From Lachnospiraceae bacterium UBA938 (lineage in GTDB: Bacteria; Bacillota; Clostridia; Lachnospirales; Lachnospiraceae): DNA of 64,000 nt. Shown here piece after piece: positions 8,805 to 18,065 of this stretch. The stretch lies in contig DBDG01000070.1 in assembly GCA_002293475.1 (NCBI GenBank), positions 62,001 through 126,000 on the forward strand, read 5' to 3'. The notes under the pieces are model-generated. The model was not told the DNA's origin. It made no database searches and worked only from the letters and a program-made list of their open reading frames with translations. Position numbers and translations under genes: made by a program. Numbering within the stretch: position 1 is the stretch's first letter; every line of letters begins with the position of its first letter.

Positions 8805-9341
8805 ATGGATATTGGCAATAAATTAAAAGAACTGCGTGTCCAAAAAGCCCTGACCCAGGAAGAACTGGCTGACCGCTGTGAGCTTTCCAAAGGTTTTATC
8901 TCGCAGCTGGAACGCAATCTGACCTCTCCTTCCATAGCAACCTTGATTGATATCTTACAGAGTCTGGGAAGCGATTTGAATACCTTCTTTACCGATATTT
9001 CGGAAGAACAGATTGTATTTCACGAAACCGATTATTTTGAAAAACTGGATAATGAGCTGAATAATAAAGTGGAATGGATCATACCAAACGCCCAGAAAAA
9101 TATGATGGAGCCGATTCGACTGACCCTCGCGCCCGACGGTGCCACCTATCCTGACAATCCTCATGAGGGCGAAGAATTCGGCTATGTATTATCCGGAAGC
9201 ATCACCATTATGCTGGGCACACGCTCGATCCGGGTAAAAAAGGGGGAATCCTTTTACTTCACCCCCAATACGACCCACTATGTCAAGGCCAACAAAAGCG
9301 GCGCCACGCTGCTATGGGTGAGCAGCCCGCCCAGTTTCTGA
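8805..9341 (+). CDS. XRE-family regulator with C-terminal cupin domain
   Basis: It is a likely transcriptional regulator of polyamine uptake. Residues 5-60 form a helix-turn-helix (LKELRVQKALTQEELADRCE, then SKGFISQLERN). Residues about 105-178 form a cupin sensor domain (HEGEEFGYVLSGSITIMLG, KKGESFYFTPNTTHYVKA). The 178-residue size and domain order match PuuR-type regulators, whose cupin senses polyamines or related ligands. The ATG at 8805 follows AAAGGA. It lies directly upstream of potABCD in the same direction, the classic Firmicutes arrangement, and is probably autoregulated through the repeats in its leader; that link is inferred. Confidence 0.88.
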   Translation: MDIGNKLKELRVQKALTQEELADRCELSKGFISQLERNLTSPSIATLIDILQSLGSDLNTFFTDISEEQIVFHETDYFEKLDNELNNKVEWIIPNAQKNMMEPIRLTLAPDGATYPDNPHEGEEFGYVLSGSITIMLGTRSIRVKKGESFYFTPNTTHYVKANKSGATLLWVSSPPSF

Positions 9342-9395
9342 AGGCGCTTTCAACTATTGATATTTGGTGCGGCAGAGCCGCAGATGGGAATTAAT

Positions 9396-10481
9396 ATGGA
9401 CATTAAAAACAATAAGCTGTTAATCAGCCTAGAAAATATCAGCAAGTCTTTTGACGGCCAGCTCATCCTCGATGACCTGAATCTCCTGATCCGGGAGAAT
9501 GAATTTGTCACCCTACTAGGCCCCAGCGGCTGCGGTAAGACTACGCTGCTGCGGATCATGGGCGGTTTTGAAACCCCTGATACCGGCAGGGTTGTTTTTG
9601 ACGGCAGTGATATTACCGGCCTGCCTCCCAATAAACGGCAGCTTAATACGGTATTTCAGAAATATGCCCTGTTTACCCATATGAATATCGCGGAAAACAT
9701 CGCTTTTGGTTTGCGGATCAAGAATAAGCCTAAGGCCTATATCCAAGATAAAATCTCCTATGCCCTGAAACTGGTAAACTTAGCGGGCTTCGAGAAGCGG
9801 ATGCCGGATTCCTTAAGTGGCGGCCAGCAGCAGCGGATCGCGATCGCTAGGGCGATCGTCAACGAACCCAAGGTGCTTCTGCTGGATGAGCCCCTAGGGG
9901 CCTTGGATCTTAAACTGCGGCAGGATATGCAGTATGAGCTGATCCGGCTAAAAAACGAACTGGGCATTACTTTTATTTATGTTACCCACGATCAGGAAGA
10001 AGCCCTTACGATGTCCGATACGATTGTCGTGATGAACCAGGGCTATATTCAGCAGATCGGTACCCCGGAAGGCATCTACAACGAACCGGAAAATGCCTTT
10101 GTTGCCGACTTTATCGGCGAAAGCAACATTATTGATGCCCTGATGATCGAGGATAAGGCCGTTGCGCTCCTAGGAGCGCAGTTTGCCTGCGTGGATACTG
10201 GGTTCGGTAAACGTAAACCGGTGGACGTGGTGATCCGCCCGGAGGACGTGGAACTGGTGAAGCCGGCGGAAGGCACGATCCAGGGGGTAGTCAGCCACCT
10301 GATCTTTAAAGGCGTCCACTATGAAATGGAAGTTACGGCCAACGGATTTGAATGGCTGGTTCATTCTACCGGTATGTTTCCGGTGGGCACCCCTGTTGGG
10401 ATCAAAGTAGATCCCTTCAACATTCAGATCATGAATAAACCTGCTTCTGAAGATGAAGAAGCGGTCAGCCTAGAACTGTAG
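9396..10481 (+). CDS. potA: Spermidine/putrescine ABC transporter ATP-binding protein
   Basis: It is the ATPase driving polyamine import. The ATG at 9396 has GGGA 8 bases upstream and gives 361 residues; an upstream TTG at 9357 has no Shine-Dalgarno. The nucleotide-binding domain has Walker A GPSGCGKTT, the Q-loop VFQKYALF, signature LSGGQQQRIAIARA, Walker B VLLLDEPLGALD and switch His in VTHDQEE. The C-terminal 120 residues are a TOBE-type regulatory domain (VVIRPEDVELVKPAEGTIQG). It lies 54 bp after the regulator gene, a gap holding two small hairpins (one at 9368-9382, arms TGCGGC/GCCGCA). Confidence 0.95.
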   Translation: MDIKNNKLLISLENISKSFDGQLILDDLNLLIRENEFVTLLGPSGCGKTTLLRIMGGFETPDTGRVVFDGSDITGLPPNKRQLNTVFQKYALFTHMNIAENIAFGLRIKNKPKAYIQDKISYALKLVNLAGFEKRMPDSLSGGQQQRIAIARAIVNEPKVLLLDEPLGALDLKLRQDMQYELIRLKNELGITFIYVTHDQEEALTMSDTIVVMNQGYIQQIGTPEGIYNEPENAFVADFIGESNIIDALMIEDKAVALLGAQFACVDTGFGKRKPVDVVIRPEDVELVKPAEGTIQGVVSHLIFKGVHYEMEVTANGFEWLVHSTGMFPVGTPVGIKVDPFNIQIMNKPASEDEEAVSLEL

Positions 10482-10551
10482 GCGGCCGACTAAGCTATTG
10501 TTATATACTGGACAGCATGGCAAATATCAGCAGAAAGGAATGGATATAAAC

Positions 10552-11412
10552 ATGACATTACCGGCCAAAAATAAGGAAGGAAATCATCCCGTCAAAACGC
10601 GCTCCGGTCTCCTGCTGGGGTCGCCTTATTTGCTGTGGATGGCTATATTTATTATAGTGCCGCTCGGCATGATCTTTTATTATGGCCTGGTTGACAAGAA
10701 CGGGGCATTTACTCTGGCAAACATCACCGCTATCATGTCGGCGGAACATGCCAAGGCATTCTGGCTGGCCATCCTATTAGCGATGGCGGCCACCGTGATC
10801 TGTCTGATTCTGGCTTATCCGCTGGCTTTTATCCTGTCCCGCACCCAGATGAGCAAGCACGGTTTCATCGTGCTGCTCTTCATCCTGCCCATGTGGATGA
10901 ATTTTCTGCTGCGCACCTTGGCTTGGCAGACCCTTCTGGAAAAAACCGGGGTCATCAATAACATCCTAGCTTGGCTGCGCCTGCCGGCTTTGAACATCAT
11001 CAATACGCCATATGCGATTATTTTCGGCATGGTCTATAATTTCCTGCCGTTTATGGTATTGCCGATCTACAACAGCCTGATCAAGATAGACATCAATATC
11101 ATCAATGCGGCGCGGGATCTGGGCGCCAATCCGTTTGCGGTTTTTAAGAAGATCATCTTTCCGCTAAGCATACCGGGGATGATCAGCGGCATTACCATGG
11201 TTTTTATTCCTGCCCTGACGACGTTTGTCATCAGCAAGCTCTTAGGCGGCAGCAAAATACTGCTGATCGGCAACGTGATCGAGGAGGAGTTTACGCAGGC
11301 CGGAAACTGGCACTTAGGAAGCGGTCTTTCTATCGTACTGATGCTTTTTATTATTGTCAACATGGTGATATCGGCCGTCTTTGACAAGGATGGGGAAGGG
11401 AGCTTTCTATGA
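10552..11412 (+). CDS. potB: Spermidine/putrescine ABC transporter permease PotB
   Basis: It is one of two membrane subunits of the polyamine importer. Six hydrophobic segments can be seen, starting with LLGSPYLLWMAIFIIVPLGM. The coupling-helix EAA-like loop is NAARDLGANPFAVFKKIIFP. The start is uncertain: ATG at 10552 (286 residues) and ATG at 10540 share one AAAGGA box, which touches the earlier ATG, so I prefer 10552. The 3' end overlaps potC by four bases (ATGA), implying translational coupling. It follows potA by about 70 bp. Confidence 0.93.
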   Translation: MTLPAKNKEGNHPVKTRSGLLLGSPYLLWMAIFIIVPLGMIFYYGLVDKNGAFTLANITAIMSAEHAKAFWLAILLAMAATVICLILAYPLAFILSRTQMSKHGFIVLLFILPMWMNFLLRTLAWQTLLEKTGVINNILAWLRLPALNIINTPYAIIFGMVYNFLPFMVLPIYNSLIKIDINIINAARDLGANPFAVFKKIIFPLSIPGMISGITMVFIPALTTFVISKLLGGSKILLIGNVIEEEFTQAGNWHLGSGLSIVLMLFIIVNMVISAVFDKDGEGSFL

Positions 11413-12221
11413 AAATTGTCCGGAACAGCCTGCAGAAAATATACATCGGCTTGATCTTTCTCTTTTTATATGCGCCGATTGCCACTTTAATCGTGCTATC
11501 CTTTAACAGCAGCCGGACTAGGGCGAAATGGGGCGGGGTCACTCTTAAATGGTATGTCGCCCTTTTTCAGAACGAAGACATCATGCAGGCCTTATTCAAC
11601 ACGCTTTCCATCGCTTTGATTTCCGCGTTGGTGGCTACTGTGATCGGCACCGTGGCCTGTATAGCCATGATGCGGATGAACCGGGCCGGGCGCGCCGTTG
11701 CCCTCGGCATTACCAATATTCCGATGCTGAATGCCGAGATCGTCACGGGGATTTCCTTGATGCTGCTGTTCATCAGCCTAGGGCTGCGGTTCGGGTACGG
11801 TACGATCTTGCTATCCCATATTACTTTTAACATACCTTATGTGATACTCAGCGTGATGCCGAAGATGCGGCAGCTAAACCCCAGCACCTATGAGGCGGCC
11901 CGTGACCTGGGCGCCGGGCCGGTATCCGGTTTTTTCAAGGTAGTCATGCCGGACATCATGCCGGGTGTGCTGTCCGGGTTCCTGATGGCCTTTACCATGT
12001 CGCTGGATGACTTTATTATTACTCATTTTACCAAAGGTGCCGGAGTGGACACGCTTTCCACTAAAATATATACGGAAGTGAGAAAGGGAATTAAACCGGA
12101 AATGTACGCGCTTTCTACCATAATCTTTGTGACGGTTTTGCTGCTGCTGATTCTGGTAAACCGCACCCCCAATCCCAATTCCCATCTCAAAGCACAGAAG
12201 CTATCAGAAGGAGGAGCATAA
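11409..12221 (+). CDS. potC: Spermidine/putrescine ABC transporter permease PotC
   Basis: It is the second permease of the polyamine importer, 270 residues. Six membrane segments include LIFLFLYAPIATLIVLSF at the N-terminus. The EAA loop reads YEAARDLGAGPVSGFFKVVMP, and the following DDFIITHFTKG is typical of PotC/PotI permeases. The start ATG overlaps the potB stop and has GGAAGGGAG upstream. The stop TAA shares its last base with the potD start, so potB, potC and potD are tightly coupled. Confidence 0.95.
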   Translation: MKIVRNSLQKIYIGLIFLFLYAPIATLIVLSFNSSRTRAKWGGVTLKWYVALFQNEDIMQALFNTLSIALISALVATVIGTVACIAMMRMNRAGRAVALGITNIPMLNAEIVTGISLMLLFISLGLRFGYGTILLSHITFNIPYVILSVMPKMRQLNPSTYEAARDLGAGPVSGFFKVVMPDIMPGVLSGFLMAFTMSLDDFIITHFTKGAGVDTLSTKIYTEVRKGIKPEMYALSTIIFVTVLLLLILVNRTPNPNSHLKAQKLSEGGA

Positions 12222-13303
12222 TGAAAAATCACAAATCTTTAATTAGGAGAAAATCAATCGGCCTGATCCTTGCCGCGGCGGCGAGCGTCGTACTGGCGGC
12301 CGGCTGCGGCGGCAGTTCCGACAGCGCGGGCGAGGTGATCGTCTATAATTGGGGAGAATATATGGATCCTGACAGTATCGCACTATTTGAAGAAGAAACC
12401 GGTATCAAGGTCGTCTATGACGAGTTTGAAACCAATGAAATCATGTATCCCAAAATCGAGTCCGGCGCATCCAGCTATGACGTCGTCTGCCCTTCCGATT
12501 ACATGATCCAGAAGATGATAGCAAACGATCTGCTGCAGGAACTTGATTTTGAACAGCTGCCCAATGCCAGCGCCAATATCGGCGCGCAATACTGGGAGCA
12601 GGCCAAGGAGTTTGACCCGGAGGGCAAGTATTCCGTGCCCTACTGCTGGGGAACCGTCGGGATTCTTTATAACAAGACCATGGTGGACGAACCGGTCGAT
12701 TCCTGGTCGGTGCTCTGGGATGAAAAGTATGCGGACAACATCCTGATGCAGGATTCTGTCCGGGATGCCTTCATGGTGTCATTAAAACTGAACGGCTTTT
12801 CCGCCAATAGCATGAATGAAGCGGAGCTGCAGATTGCCAAAGAGTCCCTGATTGCACAGAAGCCGCTGGTGCAGGCCTATGTGATCGACCAGGTACGCGA
12901 CAAGATGATCGGCAACGAGGCCGCTCTCGGCGTCATTTATTCCGGGGAAGCTATCTATACGCAGCGGGAAAACCCGGATCTGGAGTACGTGATCCCGAAG
13001 GAAGGCACCAATGTCTGGATTGATTCCTGGGTCATTACCAAAGACGCGCAAAATGTGGAAAATGCCCTAAAATTTATTGACTTCATGTGCCGACCCGACA
13101 TTGCCCTGAAGAATTTTGAGTATATCACCTACTCGACCCCCAACGATGCCGCTAGGGAACTGATCGCGGACGATGACATCCGTAATTCACCGATCGCCTT
13201 CCCCGACCTGACCGCTTATCAGGGACTGGAAACCTTCAGCTATCTGGGTGATGAAGGTGATGAACTGTATAATAATCTTTGGAAAGAAGTGAAGTCGCAA
13301 TAA
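12221..13303 (+). CDS. potD: Spermidine/putrescine-binding lipoprotein
   Basis: It is the extracellular solute receptor of the polyamine importer. A basic N-terminus (KNHKSLIRRK) and hydrophobic stretch end in the lipobox LAAGC with Cys29 as the lipid attachment site. The mature part begins EVIVYNWGEYMDPDSI, the hallmark of PotD/PotF proteins, followed by FEEETGIKVVYDEFETNE, SYDVVCPSDYMI and the ligand-cleft region PYCWGTVGILYN. The total of 360 residues is normal. GGAGG precedes the ATG inside the potC end. It closes the operon, and no terminator is obvious in the AT-rich gap that follows. Confidence 0.95.
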   Translation: MKNHKSLIRRKSIGLILAAAASVVLAAGCGGSSDSAGEVIVYNWGEYMDPDSIALFEEETGIKVVYDEFETNEIMYPKIESGASSYDVVCPSDYMIQKMIANDLLQELDFEQLPNASANIGAQYWEQAKEFDPEGKYSVPYCWGTVGILYNKTMVDEPVDSWSVLWDEKYADNILMQDSVRDAFMVSLKLNGFSANSMNEAELQIAKESLIAQKPLVQAYVIDQVRDKMIGNEAALGVIYSGEAIYTQRENPDLEYVIPKEGTNVWIDSWVITKDAQNVENALKFIDFMCRPDIALKNFEYITYSTPNDAARELIADDDIRNSPIAFPDLTAYQGLETFSYLGDEGDELYNNLWKEVKSQ

Positions 13304-13351
13304 TCTGAATGGAAATTATTACAAAATTTTTATCATAATATATATAAAAAT

Positions 13352-13385
13352 ATGTCGTAATATGTTATAATGACATGTCGCAATA
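13352..13385 (+). promoter_or_regulatory. Promoter with overlapping dyad and direct repeat before the hydrolase gene
   Basis: A perfect TATAAT (13366-13371) lacks a good -35. It is enclosed by ATGTCGTAATA (13352-13362) and an inverted partner TATAATGACAT (13366-13376), nine of eleven positions pairing around a TGT spacer. A direct copy, ATGTCGCAATA, follows at 13375-13385. A poor -35 plus half-sites over the -10 is the usual layout of a repressor-controlled or activator-dependent promoter. Confidence 0.5.
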
Positions 13386-13416
13386 ACATTCAACAATAAG
13401 TGTAGGAGGGGAAATT

Positions 13417-14373
13417 ATGTCTGGTAAATATCCGATTCATCCCGATCTCTATGAACTGCGTAACATGATGGAGCCGCTTTTAACAATGGATCCGGAGCTG
13501 ATCCGGCTTATGACGGATCAGTTCCGCCGGGAATGGAACAATCATACCTCAGATGAAGAAATCATCGTCTCAAAGAGGACAATCCTTAGCTATGATGGCG
13601 TACCGCTTGAACTGCAAATTATGCAATCACGTCAACAGGAGGCCCGGCCGGCTCCCTGTCTGGTCTATTATCACGGCGGCGGGTTCATGTTTCCGATGAG
13701 TAAATTCCAGTTCCGGCTTGTCCGCGAGTATATCAAGGGGACCTCCTGTGTGGCCGTATGTGTCGACTATCGGCTGGCACCGGCTGTGAGTTTCCCGGCT
13801 CCGCTGGATGACTGTTACCGGACGCTTGAGTGGACCTTTCAGAATGCCGCTGACATCGGCATCGATCCCCACCGGGTCGCCATCGGCGGCGACAGTGCGG
13901 GCGGTCTGTTTACTGCCGCGGTCTCACTGATGGCGAGGGACCGCAACGCGCCGTCAACCGTCGGGCAGATGCTGATCTACCCCACCACCGATGCCCGCCT
14001 GCAGTCGGCTTCCATGAAAAAATATACTGATACGCCCGTATGGAACGCTCCTTTAACCAAAATGTGCTGGGACCTGTATCTGAAAAACGGCGATCACGGG
14101 CTACGGGACTATGCCTCTCCCTTGGAAGCGGCCTCACTGGCCGGTCTCCCGGCGGCATATGTTGAAGTCACTGAGTTCGACTGTCTGCGCGACGACGGCA
14201 TCCTGTATGCCCAGGCACTGGAGCAAGCCGGTGTTCCCACCAGACTGTTTGAAACCCAGAACACCACGCATGCCTTTGACTATGCCAGGGAAGAAACATT
14301 TATGAATAGCAGCCTGATTAAAACCAGCCTTGCACAACGTATTGACTTCCTCAAGCAGATCTTTGAAATGTAA
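13417..14373 (+). CDS. Alpha/beta hydrolase (hormone-sensitive lipase family)
   Basis: It is a probable esterase of the bacterial family IV. The oxyanion motif HGGGF is at about residues 85-89, the nucleophile elbow is GDSAGG, the acid is in VTEFDCLRDDG and the catalytic His is in NTTHAFDY. The length of 318 residues is typical, with an N-terminal cap region before the core. There is no signal peptide, so it is cytoplasmic. The ATG follows AGGAGG. It has its own promoter region with repeat half-sites and is therefore probably not part of the pot operon. The substrate cannot be told from sequence; short acyl esters are usual for the family. Confidence 0.88.
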   Translation: MSGKYPIHPDLYELRNMMEPLLTMDPELIRLMTDQFRREWNNHTSDEEIIVSKRTILSYDGVPLELQIMQSRQQEARPAPCLVYYHGGGFMFPMSKFQFRLVREYIKGTSCVAVCVDYRLAPAVSFPAPLDDCYRTLEWTFQNAADIGIDPHRVAIGGDSAGGLFTAAVSLMARDRNAPSTVGQMLIYPTTDARLQSASMKKYTDTPVWNAPLTKMCWDLYLKNGDHGLRDYASPLEAASLAGLPAAYVEVTEFDCLRDDGILYAQALEQAGVPTRLFETQNTTHAFDYAREETFMNSSLIKTSLAQRIDFLKQIFEM

Positions 14374-14413
14374 ATGTCGGTTTGAAATGCCTGCTATACA
14401 GCGGCCGCATCCA

Positions 14414-16960
14414 TTATGAAGGTGGATTCCTTCTGTTGGCTAAGAATCTCAACAATTGTTCAGCTTCGGCAAGAATATTATCTGCATCATCTCCATACAG
14501 TATTTCTGCCCATATCCTATCAATGGTTCGGATTCTCGGATTATTCAAATCAAGAAACTCAACATTCGGTAATTCAGAATTGATTCTCCTGATTTCTTTT
14601 TCGCTGAGTGCAGATATAAGGGGTGCATGTGTTGTCTTAATATCCTTAATCTCCGATTTTCGCAAACCTGCATGATCCTTTGACTGCACTTCACATTCAA
14701 GTTGATAAAGTAAGGTTGTCATATAAGAACCGACAATATTTGCAGCATCTACCGTGTCATATGTGAAAACGGCGAAGTTGGTAGATATATGCATAGGAAC
14801 ACGGGTGACATGCACACGGCCGGTTTTCCTCAGCTTTGTTGGAACCAGAACGGAATTAGGGCTAAACACAACTTTTCCATTTCGCTTGGCAATTTTATAC
14901 CACTCTGCAACTGACTTACTATTTCTCTTCTGACCGCTCGCCTCTTTCTGTAGTGGATTATAGTCAGTAATTATCTTATGAGCAATAGTTTCGCTTATAA
15001 CATTAAAATCAAGGAATTTTGAATCACCGTCTGTCAGTTCAAAGCTGTCTACACCTGCATTTCTTAAACCTGCACCTAATGGAACGGATGTGTATTTTGC
15101 AAACAACTTTGGTATAGAATCAAAAAACAGCAAATCTGATCCGCCGCTACCTCCAACATTGCCGCGCTTACTGTTGTCCGTAGTTTCATCGACTAAAACA
15201 AGCTTTGGATTACTAAGGATATGATGGGAAACAAAGTCAATAGACACCGTCATCTCGCTACACACCATTCTCCAGCCATTGTCAGCATCATTTGATAACT
15301 CATCCCATGTAAAGCTTCGTCCTTCTACTCCCGGAATGATGTTTTGGAAATCCAGTGTTGATAACGGTTTATTATATGTTTCAAGAAGATGAAGATCGAT
15401 ATTTGACACCTTCTCATCACTTGAATAAACGCGAATGAATTCTGATTTTTCCTTTGTTCTTCCTACAAAAATACAAGTTTCTTCTGTCACGGCATCAAAC
15501 AAATCCTCTGCAGGATAATTAAAAATTGTATGCAGTCCAAATAGACCAAGCAACATTTTTCTGAGTATAACTGCCTCATCTCCCCGAGCTGTTAAATGAG
15601 CTTTAGGGAAGATACACGCTATTGTGGTTCTGGGCTTTACCAGATGGCAGATAGTTTCCAAAAACACAGCCCCAAGGTTCATTTGGCCTGTAAGTGTTAT
15701 TGGATCAGATCCTTTTAATTCTCTGATCCTTTGGTATAATGGCTTCTTCCTGTCAACACAGTTTATCCCGGCAACAAAAGGCGGATTAAGCAAAACTACA
15801 TCCACATCATCGAAGTATTCTTCAGGAAGATCGACTATATTCTGTGATGAAACAAGGGGTGAATCAGACTTGTTAATGCTTAAGGGAAAACTAAGTCCAA
15901 GCCTCAGGGATAACAGTTCAACCAGTTTCTTGTTTACATCATTCGCTTTTAATGTAGATGCGGACACATTGAAACTAGGTATGGCTGAACAAATAAGATT
16001 TCCACTTCCTGCTGCCGGATCGCATATCTTGCTGTTTTCAGTCAGATTTTTGGCGGATAGTTTTGCCAGTGTAGATGTAAGTAACGCCAACTCTGAATCC
16101 GTAGCAACCTCTCCATCATGGTGCTTATTTTCAGACAGTTTATTATGAAGAGCATCGGCTACACTATCACCCGAAATGTTCACATTACCAAAAGAATATA
16201 TGTCATTTAGTAAGGTTGAAGCTACACTTAGCCGCGGTAAAAATGACGAAGCATCATATTTGAAAATACCATCAAAATCAACCCTGTTTGCCTCTATACA
16301 AATCTGCTCAACATCATCATGAAATTTGCGGACATCATAACGTATTTCAGGACGTCTTATAGCAGAGAAAACGCCTCGAATATACTCATACATCAATATA
16401 GCCATGCTGCTTTTCCACTTTTTGTCATCTATTCTCGTTGAATCCATATAGGATATGAACTGTTCAAGGGTTGTGGAATAAGCATAGTTATCACTGAAGA
16501 AGTCTCCCAGAATCCGTTCAAAAGCAGTAGCAAGTTTATCTACAATGTCTGCATTATCATCAGACTTAAAATCACAGATATGCTCCAAGCCTGGTTTTAA
16601 CATCTGCTGATATACACGCGGTTTTGATGTGTCATATCTGAAGCTGATAAGCTTTTCCAGATTGGTGATAATAAAATACGGTCGTTCATTCTGACTGGCA
16701 TTCATTTGCACATATGACTGTGCCTGAAACTGGTATCTGGTGCTTTGAACATCATTAGGAGTACGTTTCACTTCAACAACGCAAAAATACTTAAGGGTTG
16801 TTTTGTTTCGTATAACGTAATCCATTTCGAGAGAACCAGTGTATTGATGATGCAACACTTCGTAGTCGATTGATTTTCCAAATGATACCAGTGCTTTATT
16901 TAGTGCATCTTCACAGAGCGGATGAAATTTCTTTACCTCAGAATCCGAATATTTAATCAT
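14414..16960 (-). CDS. Nuclease-N6-adenine methyltransferase fusion (restriction-modification)
   Basis: A single 848-residue chain appears to carry both restriction and adenine methylation. The N-terminus has a PD-(D/E)xK nuclease pattern: Asp47 in LEMDYVIRN, then Glu63-x-Lys65 in VVEVKRT, then Gln81 in QFQAQSY. A helical region (about 150-290) leads into an N6_Mtase domain with SAM motif I DPAAGSG (314-320) and catalytic NPPF (392-395). The C-terminal 250 residues are probably a target-recognition domain. This order resembles type IIG enzymes and HsdM. The ATG at 16960 has GAGGAGG and overlaps the end of the cytosine methylase gene by 8 bases. Base composition is visibly AT-richer than neighbouring housekeeping genes, suggesting transfer. 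Specificity is unknown. Confidence 0.85.
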   Translation of the reverse strand: MIKYSDSEVKKFHPLCEDALNKALVSFGKSIDYEVLHHQYTGSLEMDYVIRNKTTLKYFCVVEVKRTPNDVQSTRYQFQAQSYVQMNASQNERPYFIITNLEKLISFRYDTSKPRVYQQMLKPGLEHICDFKSDDNADIVDKLATAFERILGDFFSDNYAYSTTLEQFISYMDSTRIDDKKWKSSMAILMYEYIRGVFSAIRRPEIRYDVRKFHDDVEQICIEANRVDFDGIFKYDASSFLPRLSVASTLLNDIYSFGNVNISGDSVADALHNKLSENKHHDGEVATDSELALLTSTLAKLSAKNLTENSKICDPAAGSGNLICSAIPSFNVSASTLKANDVNKKLVELLSLRLGLSFPLSINKSDSPLVSSQNIVDLPEEYFDDVDVVLLNPPFVAGINCVDRKKPLYQRIRELKGSDPITLTGQMNLGAVFLETICHLVKPRTTIACIFPKAHLTARGDEAVILRKMLLGLFGLHTIFNYPAEDLFDAVTEETCIFVGRTKEKSEFIRVYSSDEKVSNIDLHLLETYNKPLSTLDFQNIIPGVEGRSFTWDELSNDADNGWRMVCSEMTVSIDFVSHHILSNPKLVLVDETTDNSKRGNVGGSGGSDLLFFDSIPKLFAKYTSVPLGAGLRNAGVDSFELTDGDSKFLDFNVISETIAHKIITDYNPLQKEASGQKRNSKSVAEWYKIAKRNGKVVFSPNSVLVPTKLRKTGRVHVTRVPMHISTNFAVFTYDTVDAANIVGSYMTTLLYQLECEVQSKDHAGLRKSEIKDIKTTHAPLISALSEKEIRRINSELPNVEFLDLNNPRIRTIDRIWAEILYGDDADNILAEAEQLLRFLANRRNPPS

Positions 16961-18065
16961 GCCCTGTTTCCTCCTCAAGATATGGTTTAAGTGTAATTGC
17001 TATCTTCTCAGCTAGAAGCGGTGGAACAGCGTTTCCTACAATAAGATTTCTCCCCTGCTTGCTTGTCGAAACTATCACATAATCGTCCGGGAAACTTTGA
17101 AGCCTTAACGCTTCACGGACAGTAATAAGGCGGTCTTCTGAATAATGGATGTTACAGCCTACATTGGGTCTGTTGAAATAAGTATTTATGGTGTATGAGG
17201 GCTGATCTGGAGATAATCGTCCATAACATGTCGTATGCCCACCATCTCTCTGAAGTCTCCTGATCCGTTCGGATTTTACATCTTTTGGAATATCCATATA
17301 ATTCCCACCTGGCTTCACATGGGATATTATATATCTATCCAAATCACTCAATGTCGGTGTGAAATGCTCTGAAACAGCTTTGTTCCCACCCCTGCGCTTT
17401 CTTCTTTGATAGTCATTTTGTGGTTCGCTACTATATATAACATTTGCATTTTCATCTGCTGTAGCGACGGGAAGATCTCCAAGAGCCTCTTGCACAGATA
17501 TATATGGATTAAGAGACGCACTGGAAGTACCGTGAGTTGGATCAGGAAAAAAAAATTCCTTATCGCCCATTAAACCCACAATAATCACCCGCTTCCTTCG
17601 TTGCGGAACGCCATAATCTGCGGAATTAAGCACCTTAAGATTTATTTTATACCCGATATCTAAAAATGCTTTTTTTAATAATTCAACAATCTTTTCACCT
17701 TTGGAATTCTTAGCTGAAAGCAGACCTGTAACATTCTCAAAAACAAAGACTCTAGGTTTTATATGTTGAATTATCTTGATATACTGCCAAACCAACTGCC
17801 CGCGAACATCTTCAACGTTTCTCATGCCAGCAAGTGAGAATGATTGGCAAGGAGGTCCCCCGATAACAATATCTGCCTTGGGGATATCTTCTACAGGCTC
17901 CTTTGTTATGTCTGCGCATTTTATGTGATTGCCGATGTTTGCCTTATAGGTATTAACGGCGTTTATGTTATTATCTATTGCCCAGACAATATCATACCCA
18001 GCATTTATAAACCCTAAGTCAAGTCCTCCGCCTCCGGAGAAAAGACTCACTACCGTAGGTTTCAT
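16953..18065 (-). CDS. DNA (cytosine-5) methyltransferase
   Basis: It transfers methyl groups to C5 of cytosine in a specific DNA site. All main motifs are present in order: I (SLFSGGGGLDLGF), IV with catalytic Cys73 (GGPPCQSFSLAG), VI (ENVTGLLS), VIII (QRRKR, 155-159), a target-recognition region of about 130 residues, IX (TVREALRLQSFPDD) and X (VGNAVPPLLA). The 370-residue length is normal for a stand-alone M.HhaI-type enzyme. The start overlaps the upstream N6-methylase stop (ATGA), and the end overlaps the fusion gene by 8 bases, so all three are translationally coupled. It presumably protects host DNA from the fused nuclease. Confidence 0.95.
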   Translation of the reverse strand: MKPTVVSLFSGGGGLDLGFINAGYDIVWAIDNNINAVNTYKANIGNHIKCADITKEPVEDIPKADIVIGGPPCQSFSLAGMRNVEDVRGQLVWQYIKIIQHIKPRVFVFENVTGLLSAKNSKGEKIVELLKKAFLDIGYKINLKVLNSADYGVPQRRKRVIIVGLMGDKEFFFPDPTHGTSSASLNPYISVQEALGDLPVATADENANVIYSSEPQNDYQRRKRRGGNKAVSEHFTPTLSDLDRYIISHVKPGGNYMDIPKDVKSERIRRLQRDGGHTTCYGRLSPDQPSYTINTYFNRPNVGCNIHYSEDRLITVREALRLQSFPDDYVIVSTSKQGRNLIVGNAVPPLLAEKIAITLKPYLEEETGHD

